A DNA stretch of 64,000 nucleotides from NCBI GenBank assembly GCA_024234675.1, contig JACKNU010000004.1, forward strand, positions 1 to 64,000, read 5' to 3'. Position 1 is the first letter of the stretch, and every line of letters begins with the position of its first letter. The notes beneath the pieces are model-generated. The model worked only from the letters and a program-made list of their open reading frames with translations, searched no databases and had not been told where the DNA came from. Source of the DNA: Pseudomonadales bacterium. Lineage in GTDB: Bacteria; Pseudomonadota; Gammaproteobacteria; Pseudomonadales; Halieaceae. Made by a program: the position numbers and the translations under genes. Of this stretch, positions 24,813 to 34,731 are shown in pieces.

Positions 24813-26986
24813 TCAGCCACCCCCGGGCACGTAGCCGTCAGTGGTACAGGGCAGGGCGGGATCGCAGGTGTCGACGAACTTGCCCTCCCCGTCCGGCATC
24901 AGGAAGAAGGACTTCTGGGCCTGGGCGTTGGGATCCTTGCGCGGCAGGCTGTGGGGATCCGCGCCGTAGTCCGGCTCGAAGGGCGGCAGGTTGGTGATGG
25001 GCGGGGCGGCCGTGCCGCCGTCCGCCGCGCCGGCGCCGATGGGGCCGTTGTCCCAGATGACCAGCACCGAGCCGGTGTAGTCACCCGCCGGGACCGGCTC
25101 CAGGGCGACATAGGGGTTGGTATCCGGGTGCCGGTCGGCCTCCAACGCCGGTATCCGCAGGGTCGCGCCGATAGTGCGGGCCATCAGCTCGGCGGTCCAC
25201 ATGCTCACCTGGTGATCGCCATACGCCACATGCAGCAGCACCGAATGGGCGGGCGTATTGGGCAGGGTATTTTGCTGGATGTGGTACACGTAGCCGCTGG
25301 ACTCGGCGCGGTCCCACAGCATCTGGGCCATGGAGAGCAGGAAGGTCTGGTCCTTGACGCTGGTATAGCCGCCGCCGTCCTCGCCGGTGCTGCTGCCGGT
25401 GAAGAACAGGCTGTAGGTCTCGAAATCGATACTGCGGCGCAGCAGCATGCTGTAGGACATGCCGGGTACGCCCAGCACACCGCGGGTGACATCCTGGATA
25501 ACGCCCATGAGGGCGCCACCGAGTATGCCGCCCTGGCTGTTGCCGTCGTAATAGACGTTGCTGTTGTCGAACACCGGCACACCGCCGGCCTGGAAGGCGG
25601 GATCACTGCCCAGGCCGTCCGCGTGCTTGAGCAGGCGCGCCAGGTACATGAAGTTCAGCAGGCCCTGTTGCTGGCGGTCGAAGAACGCCGGCATCAGCGA
25701 GAAGTCCTGCAAAATCTGCAGGGCGAAGCCTACGTCTTCCGAGGCAAAGCCGCTCCAGTCAGTGCCGCAGAACACCATCTGGTGATCATTGCCCATGATG
25801 ATGATGTTGGAGCCCGTACCGCGCAGCGCCTCGGAGCCGCTGCCCAGCAGGCCGTGGCCGTACAGGGAGGGCCGCGCAATAGCCTTGGGCTCTGCCTCGA
25901 AATCCTCGGCCACGGAGCGGGGGATGCTGCAGTAAAACTTCGCAGTGAACAGGTTGTCGCCACCCAGGCGGTCCGGCAGGCCGTCATCGGGAGTAGCGTA
26001 GTAGAACGGCGTGCCCGGTTCACCTTCGTCCGAGGCCAGGTAGTTGGGTACCTGGAAGGTTCCGGTGACGGTGCGCGACCGGTAATTGTCCTGGCCGTCC
26101 TCACAGCCGCTCTCGGCGCAGGGCGCGAAATCGACCACTTCCTCCACGGTAAAGGCCGGTGCCGCGTTGCCCAGGCTGGCAAAGGCGTCATCGCGAATGT
26201 GCAGGACCCGCTCGGTGATGTTCCTGACACTGGCTATGCTGAAATCCCAGGCCAGGTACAGCTCATCGCGCTCTATGCCGGCATCGGCCAGGGTGCTGAA
26301 AATGTCCTCCATGGCCTCCCGGCGGCCCTCGATGGCCTCGTTGTCCGTCAGGGTGTCATCGCGGAAGGCGCGGAACACTTCCGGCGCTTCCAGCAATTCC
26401 CCTGCGGCGTCGCGCATATTGCGCAGGGCCACGATGTAGCGCGCGCCGCGCTCGAACTGCACCATGGGGCGGATAATAAAGGTCTGCTCGGCCGGGTCAT
26501 CGGTGTTGGCATCCAGCTCGGCAAAGATCAGGTGCTGCTCACCGGTGGCGGCGTTGATGACGACCACGGGCGAGGCGGGATCCAGCGACTGCTCCAGGTC
26601 GGTGATCGCCGGCGCCCCGGTCTGCGCCAGGTCCACGCCCGGCACCTGAGCGACGATCATCTGCGAAGGCGAAAAGCCGTCATTGCGGTTCCACTCGGTG
26701 GGGTCGACCTGCACCCCCTGCTTGTTGGCCGGCATGGACGCCTGGTTCAGGTTCACCTGCAGGCCGGTGTCGGTATCTACGGAGGCCACGGTAAACACAT
26801 TGCTGGGCCAGGGGAACATGCAGTTGCTGGAGTCCAGGATTTCACAGCGGTCGGCATTGGGCGTTTCAATACTGATCGGCACCGGGTCCGGGTCGGTATT
26901 CTTGTTTTGTTATTGTTGTTGTCCGAGCAGGCCGCCAGCAACGTGGCCAGGGCCAGGGGCAGCATCTGGTAGGGTGTTATGCGCAT
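24813..26986 (-). CDS. Large lipoprotein with alpha/beta-hydrolase-like nucleophile elbow (frame break near its start)
   Basis: A secreted lipoprotein of about 724 residues after correction. ATG 26,986 gives MRITPYQMLPLALATLLAAC with a clear lipobox, followed by SDNNNNK. The frame then breaks inside an AAC-rich tract (about 26,900-26,917), after which NTDPDPVPISIETPNADRCE runs on to the stop. The mature part has an N-terminal domain rich in FPWPSNVFT and IIRPMVQFERGARYIVALRN. Further on, NVYYDGNSQGGILGGALMG is a G-x-S-x-G-like nucleophile elbow and HVAYGDHQVSMWTAE is a candidate His region. Lipase or esterase activity is a guess. It is followed by a strong terminator. Confidence 0.7.
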
Positions 26987-27048
26987 TGCGATTATTTCCT
27001 TTTATTGCTGTCTTAAAGCAGGCGGAGGATAACACAAAGTGCCGTGTC

Positions 27049-28272
27049 TCAGTCGAGCGCGGCGTAGATTATGCTTTCCAGCTGGCCTCGGAAATTGAAG
27101 GTGCTGGAGGGGATCAGCTGGGTCAGGAATATCACCACCAACTCCTCGGCGGGATCCACCCAGAACAGGGTGCTGGCCAGCCCACCCCAGAAAAAGCTGC
27201 CCACGGAGGCGGGAAAACCGTTGCGCACCGGGTCCAGCTTGTTGGCGAAACCCAGGCCGAAGCCCACGCCCTCGTACACCGTTTCACTGAAACTGCCGGT
27301 GGCAAACCGGGACATATCCACGCCGCCGGGCAGGTGGTTGCGGGTCATGAACTGCAGGGTGCGCGAGCCGATCACCCGCTGCCCGTCCAGGCTGCCGCCG
27401 TTGAGCAACATCTGGCAGAATCGGTAGTAATCCGCCACTGTCGATAACAGGCCACCGCCACCCGACCAGAAGCTGCGGCTGGCAAAATGACTGTCGCGGC
27501 AGTCGTCCTGCAATACCATCTCCTTCTGCAGGTTGCGCTCGTAGCAGGAGGCCAGCCGGTCCAGCTTGGCGGCGGGGATTTCGAAGCTGGTGTCCGTCAT
27601 GCCCAGGGGCTCGAACAGCGCCGTGCGCATGAAGTCCGGCAGGCTCTGGCCGCTGAGCACCTCGATCAGGTAGCCCAGCACATCGGTGGCCAACGAGTAA
27701 TTCCAGCGCTCCCCCGGGGAGAATTCCAGCGGCAGGCCCGCCAGCTGGTCGATCATCTGCTGCAGGGTATAGCCCCGCCGCGGCAGGCCCACGCCCAGTT
27801 CGCGGTAGGCCGCGTCGATGTTGCCGGCGTGCATGAAGTCGTAGGTCAGCCCCGAGGTATGCATGAACAGGTCGCGGATGGTCATGGGGCGCTGGCAGGG
27901 CGCCGTGGCAAACAGCGGGTGGGAACCGGCGGTGCGCACCCGCAGCCCTTTCCAGGCGGGAATAAAGCGCTGCACGGGATCGTCCAGGGAGAACAGGCCG
28001 CGCTCGTACAGGATCATCAGGGCGACGGAGGTCACCGGCTTGGTCATGGAGTAGATGCGCACGATGGTGTCGGCGGTCATGGGCGTGCCCCGCTCCACAT
28101 CCCGCAGGCCCGCCACGTCCAGGTAGCAGGGCTGGCCGCGCCGGGCGACCAGCGCAATGCTGCCGGGGATCTTGCCCGGCTCCACGTAACGCCGGCGCAG
28201 GTGCTCTCCCACGCGCTGCAGCTGGGCGCTGTTCATTCCTACCGCTTCCGGCGTGACCAGTTCCGATACCAT
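27049..28272 (-). CDS. Beta-lactamase-fold serine hydrolase (class C/EstB-like)
   Basis: A 407-residue member of the serine beta-lactamase/carboxylesterase superfamily. The catalytic S-x-x-K is SMTK in VRIYSMTKPVTSVALMILYE, and the second motif is YSLATD after SPGERWN (Tyr-Ser-Leu in place of Y-x-N). A glycine-rich WSGGGGLLSTVADYYRFCQM block follows, as in EstB-type esterases. There is no signal peptide, so it is probably a cytoplasmic esterase/hydrolase rather than a resistance enzyme. ATG 28,272 is chosen because AAGGA lies 7 nt upstream; a longer frame to 28,425 would run through REP-like repeats. Confidence 0.88.
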   Translation of the reverse strand: MVSELVTPEAVGMNSAQLQRVGEHLRRRYVEPGKIPGSIALVARRGQPCYLDVAGLRDVERGTPMTADTIVRIYSMTKPVTSVALMILYERGLFSLDDPVQRFIPAWKGLRVRTAGSHPLFATAPCQRPMTIRDLFMHTSGLTYDFMHAGNIDAAYRELGVGLPRRGYTLQQMIDQLAGLPLEFSPGERWNYSLATDVLGYLIEVLSGQSLPDFMRTALFEPLGMTDTSFEIPAAKLDRLASCYERNLQKEMVLQDDCRDSHFASRSFWSGGGGLLSTVADYYRFCQMLLNGGSLDGQRVIGSRTLQFMTRNHLPGGVDMSRFATGSFSETVYEGVGFGLGFANKLDPVRNGFPASVGSFFWGGLASTLFWVDPAEELVVIFLTQLIPSSTFNFRGQLESIIYAALD

Positions 28273-28373
28273 GGCCGTTCCTTCAATAGAGATAACAGGG
28301 GACGACAGTGAAACCCGCGACGCCTCCCGTGGCAAGCCCCCGTCCGCAGCGTCGTGCGCTTCGCCGCCACCCA

Positions 28374-28431
28374 GGCCGAATGAATTCGGCCCTACATTAC
28401 GAATGGGCCCCAGGGTCGAATTCATTCGACC
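28374..28431. repeat. Inverted pair of REP-like palindromes
   Basis: GGCCGAATGAATTCGGCC (28,374-28,391) and GGTCGAATTCATTCGACC (28,414-28,431) face each other. They are the same 18-bp unit as in the array at 38,614-38,745, including the following CCTACATT. Confidence 0.85.
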
Positions 28432-28548
28432 AATGCATCACCGGCCGCCCTCCTGCCAGGAAAGCACCTCCCCTACCCGGCGACGCAGGGCGGGCATTCA
28501 CCAATGCATCACCGGCCGCCCTCCTGCCAGAACCACCCGGCGACGCAG
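28430..28548. repeat. Partial tandem duplication of the end of the uracil-DNA glycosylase gene
   Basis: A 30-bp stretch (28,430-28,459) is repeated exactly at 28,501-28,530, and a following 14-bp stretch (28,475-28,488) is repeated at 28,535-28,548. The right copy encodes the real C-terminus (...VAGWFWQEGGR). The left copy is a non-coding duplicate with a small insertion. Confidence 0.85.
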
Positions 28549-29108
28549 CCAGCAGCCACAGGCCGCAGCCACAGGTTGTTGCGCGGCGAGGGATGTGGCA
28601 GGGGAAAATAGCGCGGCCCGAACTCGCGCCAGCGCTGCACCCGCATGGTCAGCGTTTCGCCGGGCACGGCCGCGGCGCTGGTGTGCGCCTGGTAATACTG
28701 CTGGGCGTAGCTGCCCACCAGTAACACCAGCTGCAGATTAGGCATCTGCTGCTGCAGCGGCCCGTGCCACAGCGGCGCGCAGGCCGGGGGCGGCGGCAGG
28801 TCGCCGGACTTGCCGCGACCGGGGTAACAGAACCCCATGGGTACGATGGCAACGCGCGCCTCATCGTAAAACTGCTCACTGTCCAGTTGCAGCCACTGCC
28901 GCAGGCGGTCGCCGCTGGGGTCGTTCCAGGGGATGCCGCTGGCATGCACCCTGGTGCCGGGGGCCTGGCCGATAATCAGCAGCCGGGCGGTGGCGCTGGC
29001 CCGCAGCACCGGGTTGGGCCCCAGGGGCAGGCTGTCCTCGCAGTGGCGGCAGGCGCGCACCTGCGCCAGCAGGTCCCGCAGCGGAATGTCATGTTTGCCT
29101 GTAGCCAC
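28509..29108 (-). CDS. Uracil-DNA glycosylase family protein
   Basis: A 199-residue enzyme of the UDG superfamily that removes uracil or acts on related lesions. It begins LRDLLAQVRACRHCEDSLPL. The core motif is LLIIGQAPGTRVHASGIPWNDPSGDRL (water-activating and base-pocket loop), followed by FCYPGRGKSGDLPPPPACAP and the C-terminal HPSPRNNLWL, where HPSPRN is the DNA-intercalating/active-site loop. The start is uncertain: GTG at 29,108 is chosen because AAGGGG lies 7 nt upstream; TTG at 29,111 is also possible. Only one clear Cys pair (CRHC) is seen, so an iron-sulfur cluster is doubtful. It is divergent from gcvP. Confidence 0.85.
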   Translation of the reverse strand: MATGKHDIPLRDLLAQVRACRHCEDSLPLGPNPVLRASATARLLIIGQAPGTRVHASGIPWNDPSGDRLRQWLQLDSEQFYDEARVAIVPMGFCYPGRGKSGDLPPPPACAPLWHGPLQQQMPNLQLVLLVGSYAQQYYQAHTSAAAVPGETLTMRVQRWREFGPRYFPLPHPSPRNNLWLRPVAAGCVAGWFWQEGGR

Positions 29109-29243
29109 CAATATTCCCCTTGGCAGAGCCGACTTGCGACTGGCCAAATTCCGTACAATCCATTGCCCGCCCGAGCCCTCAACTGCTACTATCGCCGCCT
29201 CCCATTCCCGCCCGAATCGAGCACCTGCACTCCCGGAGCACCT

Positions 29244-32141
29244 ATGACTGGCCCGTCGCTGTTTGACCTGGAAAACCACGCGGAATTCATCCAACGCCAT
29301 ATCGGCCCGACTGTCAAACAGCAGACCGAAATGGCCCGGGCCATCGGCTATGACAGCCTGGATGCGCTGATCGACGCCACGGTGCCCGCCGCCATCCGCC
29401 GCCAGCAGCCCATGGACCTGCCGGGGGCGCGCACCGAGCAGGCGGTGCTGGCGAAACTCCGCAAGCTGGCGGCGCGGAACGTGCTCAACAAATCCTTCAT
29501 CGGCGCCGGCTACTATGACACCTATACCCCGGCGGTCATCCAGCGCAACGTGCTGGAAAACCCGGGTTGGTACACCGCCTATACGCCCTACCAGCCAGAG
29601 ATATCCCAGGGCAGGCTGGAAGCCCTGCTGACCTTCCAGCAGATGATCCTGGACCTGACCGGCATGGACCTGGCCAACGCCTCGCTGCTGGATGAGGGCA
29701 CCGCGGCCGCCGAGGCCATGACCATGTTGCACCGCGCCAACAAGAAAAACCGCAGCGACACTTTCCTGGTGGCCGCCGATTGTCACCCCCAGACCATCGC
29801 CGTGGTGAAAACCCGCGCCGAGGCGCTGGATATCGAGGTCGTGGTCGGTGATCCCAACGAGTTGGTCGGCAGCACCGAGGCTTTCGGCCTGCTGCTGCAG
29901 TACCCCGGCACCTACGGCCACCTGCGGGACATCGCCCCGCTGATAGAGCGGGCGCACACCGCCACTACCCTGGTGACCGTCGCCGCCGACATCATGGCCC
30001 TGCTGCTGGTGAAATCCCCCGGTGCCCTGGGGGCGGACGTGGTGGTGGGCAACACCCAGCGCTTCGGCGTACCCATGGGTTTCGGGGGCCCCCACGCCGC
30101 CTACTTCGCCACCCGCGACGCCTACAAGCGCTCCACCCCCGGGCGCATCATCGGGGTATCGGTGGACCGCCGCGGCAACCAGGCCCTGCGCATGGCCATG
30201 CAGACCCGCGAGCAACACATCCGCCGCGAAAAGGCCACCAGCAACATCTGCACCGCCCAGGCCCTGCTGGCCATCATGGCCGCGTTCTACGCCATGTACC
30301 ACGGGCCCGGCGGGCTGCGCCGCATCGCCCAGCGCATTCACGCCCTCACCGCCCTGCTGGAGAAGGGACTGGCCGACTGCGGCTGCAAGGCGGACAACGA
30401 CAGCTTTTTCGATACCCTCACCTGCACCGTGGGCGACCGCCAGCAGGCCATCGTCGCGCGCGCCCTGGCGGCAGGCATGAACCTGCGCATCATCGGCGAC
30501 GACCGCCTGGGTGTGTCCCTGGACGAAACCACCACCGCGGCGGATGTGGCGCAACTGGTGGCGGTGTTCGGCGGTGGCGAGGGCCCGGACCTGGCCAAAC
30601 CGACGCCCCGGCAGAGACGACCGCCGGCATCCCCGCGGGCCTCGCCCGCGAGATCGACTACCTGCAGCACCCGCTGTTCAACGACTATCACTCGGAAACC
30701 GCCATGCTGCGCTATATGCGCTACCTGGAGGACAAGGACATCGCCCTGAACCGCGCCATGATTCCGCTGGGCAGCTGCACCATGAAGCTCAATGCCACCA
30801 CCGAGATGCTGCCGGTGACCTGGCCGGAATTCGCCGGCCTGCACCCCTTCGCGCCCGCCGACCAGACTGCCGGCTACCAGGCCATGCTGGCGGAACTGGA
30901 ACACATGCTGCTGGAGTGCACCGGTTACGATGCCATCTCGCTGCAGCCCAACGCCGGCTCCCAGGGGGAGTACGCCGGGCTACTGGCGATTCGCCGCTAC
31001 CACGAGAGCCGCGGCGACACCCAGCGCAATATCTGCCTGATTCCCTCCTCGGCCCATGGCACCAACCCGGCCAGCGCCGCGCTGGCGGGCATGAAGGTGG
31101 TGATCGTCGAGTGCGACGCCCTGGGCAACGTCGACCTGGACGACCTGCGGGACAAGGCGGGCCGCCACCGGGAAGACCTGGCCTGCATCATGGTGACCTA
31201 CCCCTCTACCCACGGGGTGTTCGAGGAGTCCATTGTCGAACTGTGCGAGATCGTCCACGAACACGGCGGCCAGGTCTACGTCGACGGCGCCAACCTCAAC
31301 GCCCTGGTAGGCATCGCCGCCCCCGGTCAATTCGGCGCCGACGTCTCCCACCTCAACCTGCACAAGACCTTCTGCATTCCCCACGGCGGCGGCGGTCCGG
31401 GCATGGGTCCCATCGGCGTGGGCGCGCACCTGCAGCCTTTCCTGCCCACCAACCCGGTGCAGCCGCTGCCCGGGCTGCCGGCGGACAACGACGTGGTCTC
31501 GTCCGCGCCTTACGGCAGCGCCTCCATACTGCCGATATCCTGGGCCTATATCGCCCTGATGGGCGGCGAGGGCCTGACCGAGGCGACCAAGGTGGCCATT
31601 CTCAGCGCCAACTACATCGCCCATCGGCTGCAAAATCACTTCCCTGTGCTCTATACCGGCAGCAGCGGCAACGTCGCCCACGAGTGCATTCTGGATATCC
31701 GCCCCATCAAGGAAGCCAGCGGTATCACCGAAGAGGATATCGCCAAGCGCCTCATAGACTACGGCTTTCACGCCCCCACCATGTCCTTCCCGGTGGCCGG
31801 CACCCTGATGGTGGAACCCACCGAATCCGAATCCCTGGAGGAACTGGACCGTTTCTGCGACGCCATGATCGCCATCCGCGAGGAGATCACCGCCGTGCAG
31901 AGAGGGCAGGCTGGATGCCGCCGACAATCCCCTGGTCAACGCGCCCCATACCCTGGCGGACGTGGCCGCCACCGCCTGGGAACACCCCTACTCCCGCGAG
32001 CTGGCCGCCTATCCGGTGGAGTCCCTGCGCCGCTACAAGTACTGGTCGCCGGTCAATCGGGTGGACAACGTCTATGGAGACCGGCACCTGCATTGCTCTT
32101 GCCCGGCGGTTGATTCCTACCGGGTGGAGGCGGACGGATGA
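29244..32141 (+). CDS. gcvP: Glycine dehydrogenase (glycine cleavage P protein), two frame breaks
   Basis: A PLP enzyme that decarboxylates glycine and passes the aminomethyl group to the H protein. Frame-corrected length is about 965 residues, normal for the single-chain form. The start follows GGAG by 6 nt: FDLENHAEFIQRHIGPT. The PLP lysine is in HLNLHKTFCIPHGGGGPG, and AHGTNPASAA and STHGVFEE are conserved. One base is missing near 30,600 (after PDLAK, before APAETTAG) and one extra base is near 31,903 (AVQ to GRLDAADNPLVNAPHT). Everything else is conserved, so these are probably sequence errors. gcvT and gcvH are not in the window. Confidence 0.93.
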
Positions 32142-32217
32142 CAGACCAGGATGAAAGATACGCCTGGTTGGCAGGCAATCATCGGCGGTTGGACCGCCGG
32201 CGGGAAAGGCGCCTGCA

Positions 32218-32772
32218 CTAGGGTCGAACGATCTGCCTGCTTGCGGCAACCTGTTGGATGAACGACAGGATCTGCCTGGAGGTATAGGCTCTGGCCGGCT
32301 CCAGTTCGCCGTCGTTGGTCGCGCCGATCAATTGGCCGTCCTCGTCAAAGAAAACGGCTACGGGGATACCCCGCCTGCTGGTGACGCCGAGCGCTTCGGC
32401 GAAATCCTGGTTCTTGTCAAACTGGCCGACGTCCACCCTGACGATCTCGAAGTTCCGCTGGGCGTAGTCGCGCACGGTGTCGCTTTCCAGCTGGGCATGC
32501 AGGGCGAGGCAATCGGGACACCAGTTCGCGCCGAAGATCACCATGACCAGCTTGTCCTCCGCGGCGGCCCGGCGCTGCGCCAGTGCCAGTTGCCGCCGGG
32601 GATCAGCGCCCTCGGGATAGGGCAGCCTATCGGAATCCACCCCGTACTTCTGGTAGAGCGCATCCTGATGCCAATGATGGCGTAGCACCTGGAAGGCTTT
32701 ATACCCCGCCAATGCAGCGCACAGCGCCAACAGGACTGCGGCGACGAGCCAATTCAGCGGCAACCGGGCCAT
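32218..32772 (-). CDS. Membrane-anchored thioredoxin-like protein
   Basis: A 184-residue protein with an N-terminal membrane anchor (LNWLVAAVLLALCAALAGYKA) and a periplasmic thioredoxin fold. The redox motif is WCPDC in MVIFGANWCPDCLALHAQLE, and the cis-Pro loop is SRRGIPVAVFFDEDG. This places it with TlpA/DsbE-like or thioredoxin_7 proteins. Its partners are unknown. ATG 32,772 is chosen over an upstream TTG at 32,823, which would overlap the PLDc_N-type gene and precede a poor start region. Confidence 0.83.
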   Translation of the reverse strand: MARLPLNWLVAAVLLALCAALAGYKAFQVLRHHWHQDALYQKYGVDSDRLPYPEGADPRRQLALAQRRAAAEDKLVMVIFGANWCPDCLALHAQLESDTVRDYAQRNFEIVRVDVGQFDKNQDFAEALGVTSRRGIPVAVFFDEDGQLIGATNDGELEPARAYTSRQILSFIQQVAASRQIVRP

Positions 32773-32791
32773 CAGGGGGATGTGCTCCGGC

Positions 32792-32962
32792 CTATTTCGG
32801 ACCGGCGAGATACCAGATGACAAGGCCGAGAACGGGCAGGACGATGATCAGCAATGACCACAGGATTTTGGCGCCTACCGAGGCGCCGGAACCAATGACT
32901 CGCACTATGGCCCAGATATCCAGCACAAGGACGACGAAGCCGAGTAGTCCCCCGATTTCCAT
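32792..32962 (-). CDS. Small PLDc_N-domain membrane protein
   Basis: A 56-residue protein, MEIGGLLGFVVLVLDIWAIV then RVIGSGASVGAKILWSLLII and VLPVLGLVIWYLAGPK. It has two membrane segments and the conserved KxLWxLxIxxLPxxGxxxWYxxGP pattern of the phospholipase-D-nuclease N-terminal (PLDc_N) family, here without any nuclease domain. An AGGAGA site precedes the ATG. It lies 19 bp upstream of the thioredoxin-like gene, probably in one operon. Function is unknown for the stand-alone form. Confidence 0.82.
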   Translation of the reverse strand: MEIGGLLGFVVLVLDIWAIVRVIGSGASVGAKILWSLLIIVLPVLGLVIWYLAGPK

Positions 32963-33222
32963 ACTGTTCTCCTTTTTCGCGACCAGGTCATTATAGGCCA
33001 GGATTGCACCACCAGGTACAGGATTACGTCAACGCCATTGCCGGATTCTACGCAACCACCTGGGTCAACGATGGCGTGGTGTTCTGGTGAGACCCGACAC
33101 CCGGCCCGATTATGCCGGCCCGCAATGTCTGCTACTATCGCACCCGAATGCCTGCCGGGGTGGATTGTTCCGCTCTATGCCAGGTGGCCCGGTTAGTTTG
33201 CAACCATAAAGGGAGACACGAG

Positions 33223-33582
33223 ATGCTGGGTTTCAGGACATTTATGGCCGTCATTTTTGTGTCCATCCTTGGGTACACGGCTATTACGATTTCCAACCAT
33301 GGCTGGAACCTGCTGCCCATTTTCTTCGGCGATATGCTCGCCATGACATGGCCGGGACAATTCAATTTTGACTTCATGGCCTTTCTGATGCTGTCGGGTT
33401 TGTGGGTGGCCTGGCGCCACAACTTTTCCATCGGCGGCCTGGTGCTGGGGGCGATCGCCATCCTGGGGGGCATGCTGTTTCTTTCCTTATACCTGCTTAT
33501 CGCCAGCACGGCAGCCAAGGGGGACGTACGGGAACTGCTTCTGGGCAGGCACCGGGCTGCCAGCCAGAGCCCTGCGCCTTAA
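33223..33582 (+). CDS. Hypothetical inner-membrane protein, three segments
   Basis: A 119-residue protein not recognised as a named family. Segments run about 5-25 (FMAVIFVSILGYTAITIS), 50-68 (FDFMAFLMLSGLWVAW) and 75-100 (IGGLVLGAIAILGGMLFLSL), and the short tail is basic (LLLGRHRAASQSPAP). GGGAG lies 8 nt before the ATG; a longer frame from 33,112 has no such site. The next gene starts 7 bp after the stop, so both are probably one operon. It may be related to small DUF2834-like membrane proteins, but I cannot confirm this. Confidence 0.7.
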   Translation: MLGFRTFMAVIFVSILGYTAITISNHGWNLLPIFFGDMLAMTWPGQFNFDFMAFLMLSGLWVAWRHNFSIGGLVLGAIAILGGMLFLSLYLLIASTAAKGDVRELLLGRHRAASQSPAP

Positions 33583-33588
33583 GTGCGT

Positions 33589-34731
33589 ATGGAACACAAG
33601 CTACCCAGCGGTAAACGGGCCGGCCTGCTGCTGTGCTGCCTGGTGATCGCGGCGGCGATCGCCTGGTCGGGATTGCTGGAAGATTTCTCCGAGGATTACG
33701 TCAACCGGGCCTTCGCCGGGGCGGGACTGATCTACGCCACCGCCCGCGGCATCAATGGCCTGGTCTCGGTGTTGCAGGGCACCGAGCTGGATGTGGTGTT
33801 CGTCACCGTCGCCGTCGGCGAGGCGCTGGATCCGATCAATGACCTGATAGAGCGTTTTTCCGATTTCATCCTGGTGGCGCTGGGCTCCCTGGCCCTGCAA
33901 AAAATACTGTTGGGACTGGTTTCCCACACGCTGTTCAACACCCTGCTCACGGCGCTCGCAGCGGGTGTCGCCATTACCCTGCTGCGCCGCGATCCCAGCC
34001 TGTACAAGCCCCTGTTCCAGGCCTTCCTGGTCACCGCCTTCCTGCGTTTCTCCCTGGGCCTGGTCGTGCTCGCCAACAACTGGGTGGACAGCACCTTCCT
34101 GCAGGAACAGGACCAGCAGCGCCACGCGGCCATGGAATCTTTCCATGGGGAACTGCGCGAAGCCAGTGCCCTCGCCGGCGCCAGCGACTCCTTCGAAGCA
34201 CAGATCGAGGAGAGCAGGCAGCAGTTGAACCGGCTGGAGAGCCGACGCCTGCGCAACGCCCAGTCCCTGGACGAGGTGCAACGCGAACTGGCTCTGGCCG
34301 AAACCAGGCTGGCCGACCTGATCAGCGCCGACGGACTGGGCTGCACCGCCATCACCGTGTCGCGCCACACCTGCTCGGAAACCGTGCTGCGGGCGGCTGA
34401 AACCCGGGAGCAGCTGGCGCAGACCGCGGATGCCCTGGAACTCAGGGCCGAGGAAATAGCCGCGGCCGCCGCGGAGCAGGAAGAAGCCCTGGCGTGCCTG
34501 CAAAAACGCTCCCGGGGCGAGAGCTGTGGCCTGCTGGACAGCATGCGCAACACCGTGTCGCCACAGCAGTTGCGCAACAAGATCAGCGACCTGGAAAACG
34601 GCATGAACGCCTTCGCCGAGAATACCATCGACCTGCTGGTCTCGCTGTTGCTCAAGTCGGTTGCCATTCCCCTGGTGTTTTTCTATCTGCTGCTGAAGCT
34701 GCTACGCATGAACTGGTCGAGGTTTTCATGA
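33589..34731 (+). CDS. Hypothetical membrane protein with long periplasmic or cytoplasmic coiled coil
   Basis: A 380-residue protein not recognised. The N-terminal half is hydrophobic with about five segments (SGKRAGLLLCCLVIAAAIAW, VALGSLALQKILLGLVSHTL, LLTALAAGVAITLL, AFLVTAFLRFSLGLVVLANN). Residues about 180-330 form a strongly heptad-like coiled coil (EEIAAAAAEQEEALACLQKR and others) with four cysteines (GCTAITVSRHTC, ALACLQ, SCGLLD) that could pair. A final membrane segment (SLLLKSVAIPLVFFYLLLKL) ends near the C-terminus. The TGA overlaps the next ATG (ATGA), so it is translated together with the sulfotransferase-like gene. GTG 33,583 is an alternative start. Confidence 0.72.
   Translation: MEHKLPSGKRAGLLLCCLVIAAAIAWSGLLEDFSEDYVNRAFAGAGLIYATARGINGLVSVLQGTELDVVFVTVAVGEALDPINDLIERFSDFILVALGSLALQKILLGLVSHTLFNTLLTALAAGVAITLLRRDPSLYKPLFQAFLVTAFLRFSLGLVVLANNWVDSTFLQEQDQQRHAAMESFHGELREASALAGASDSFEAQIEESRQQLNRLESRRLRNAQSLDEVQRELALAETRLADLISADGLGCTAITVSRHTCSETVLRAAETREQLAQTADALELRAEEIAAAAAEQEEALACLQKRSRGESCGLLDSMRNTVSPQQLRNKISDLENGMNAFAENTIDLLVSLLLKSVAIPLVFFYLLLKLLRMNWSRFS

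Noticed and set aside
27049..28425. Longer form of the serine hydrolase starting at 28,425
   Set aside because: The extra 51 codons run through the REP-like palindromes and lack family similarity. ATG 28,272 has a good ribosome site.
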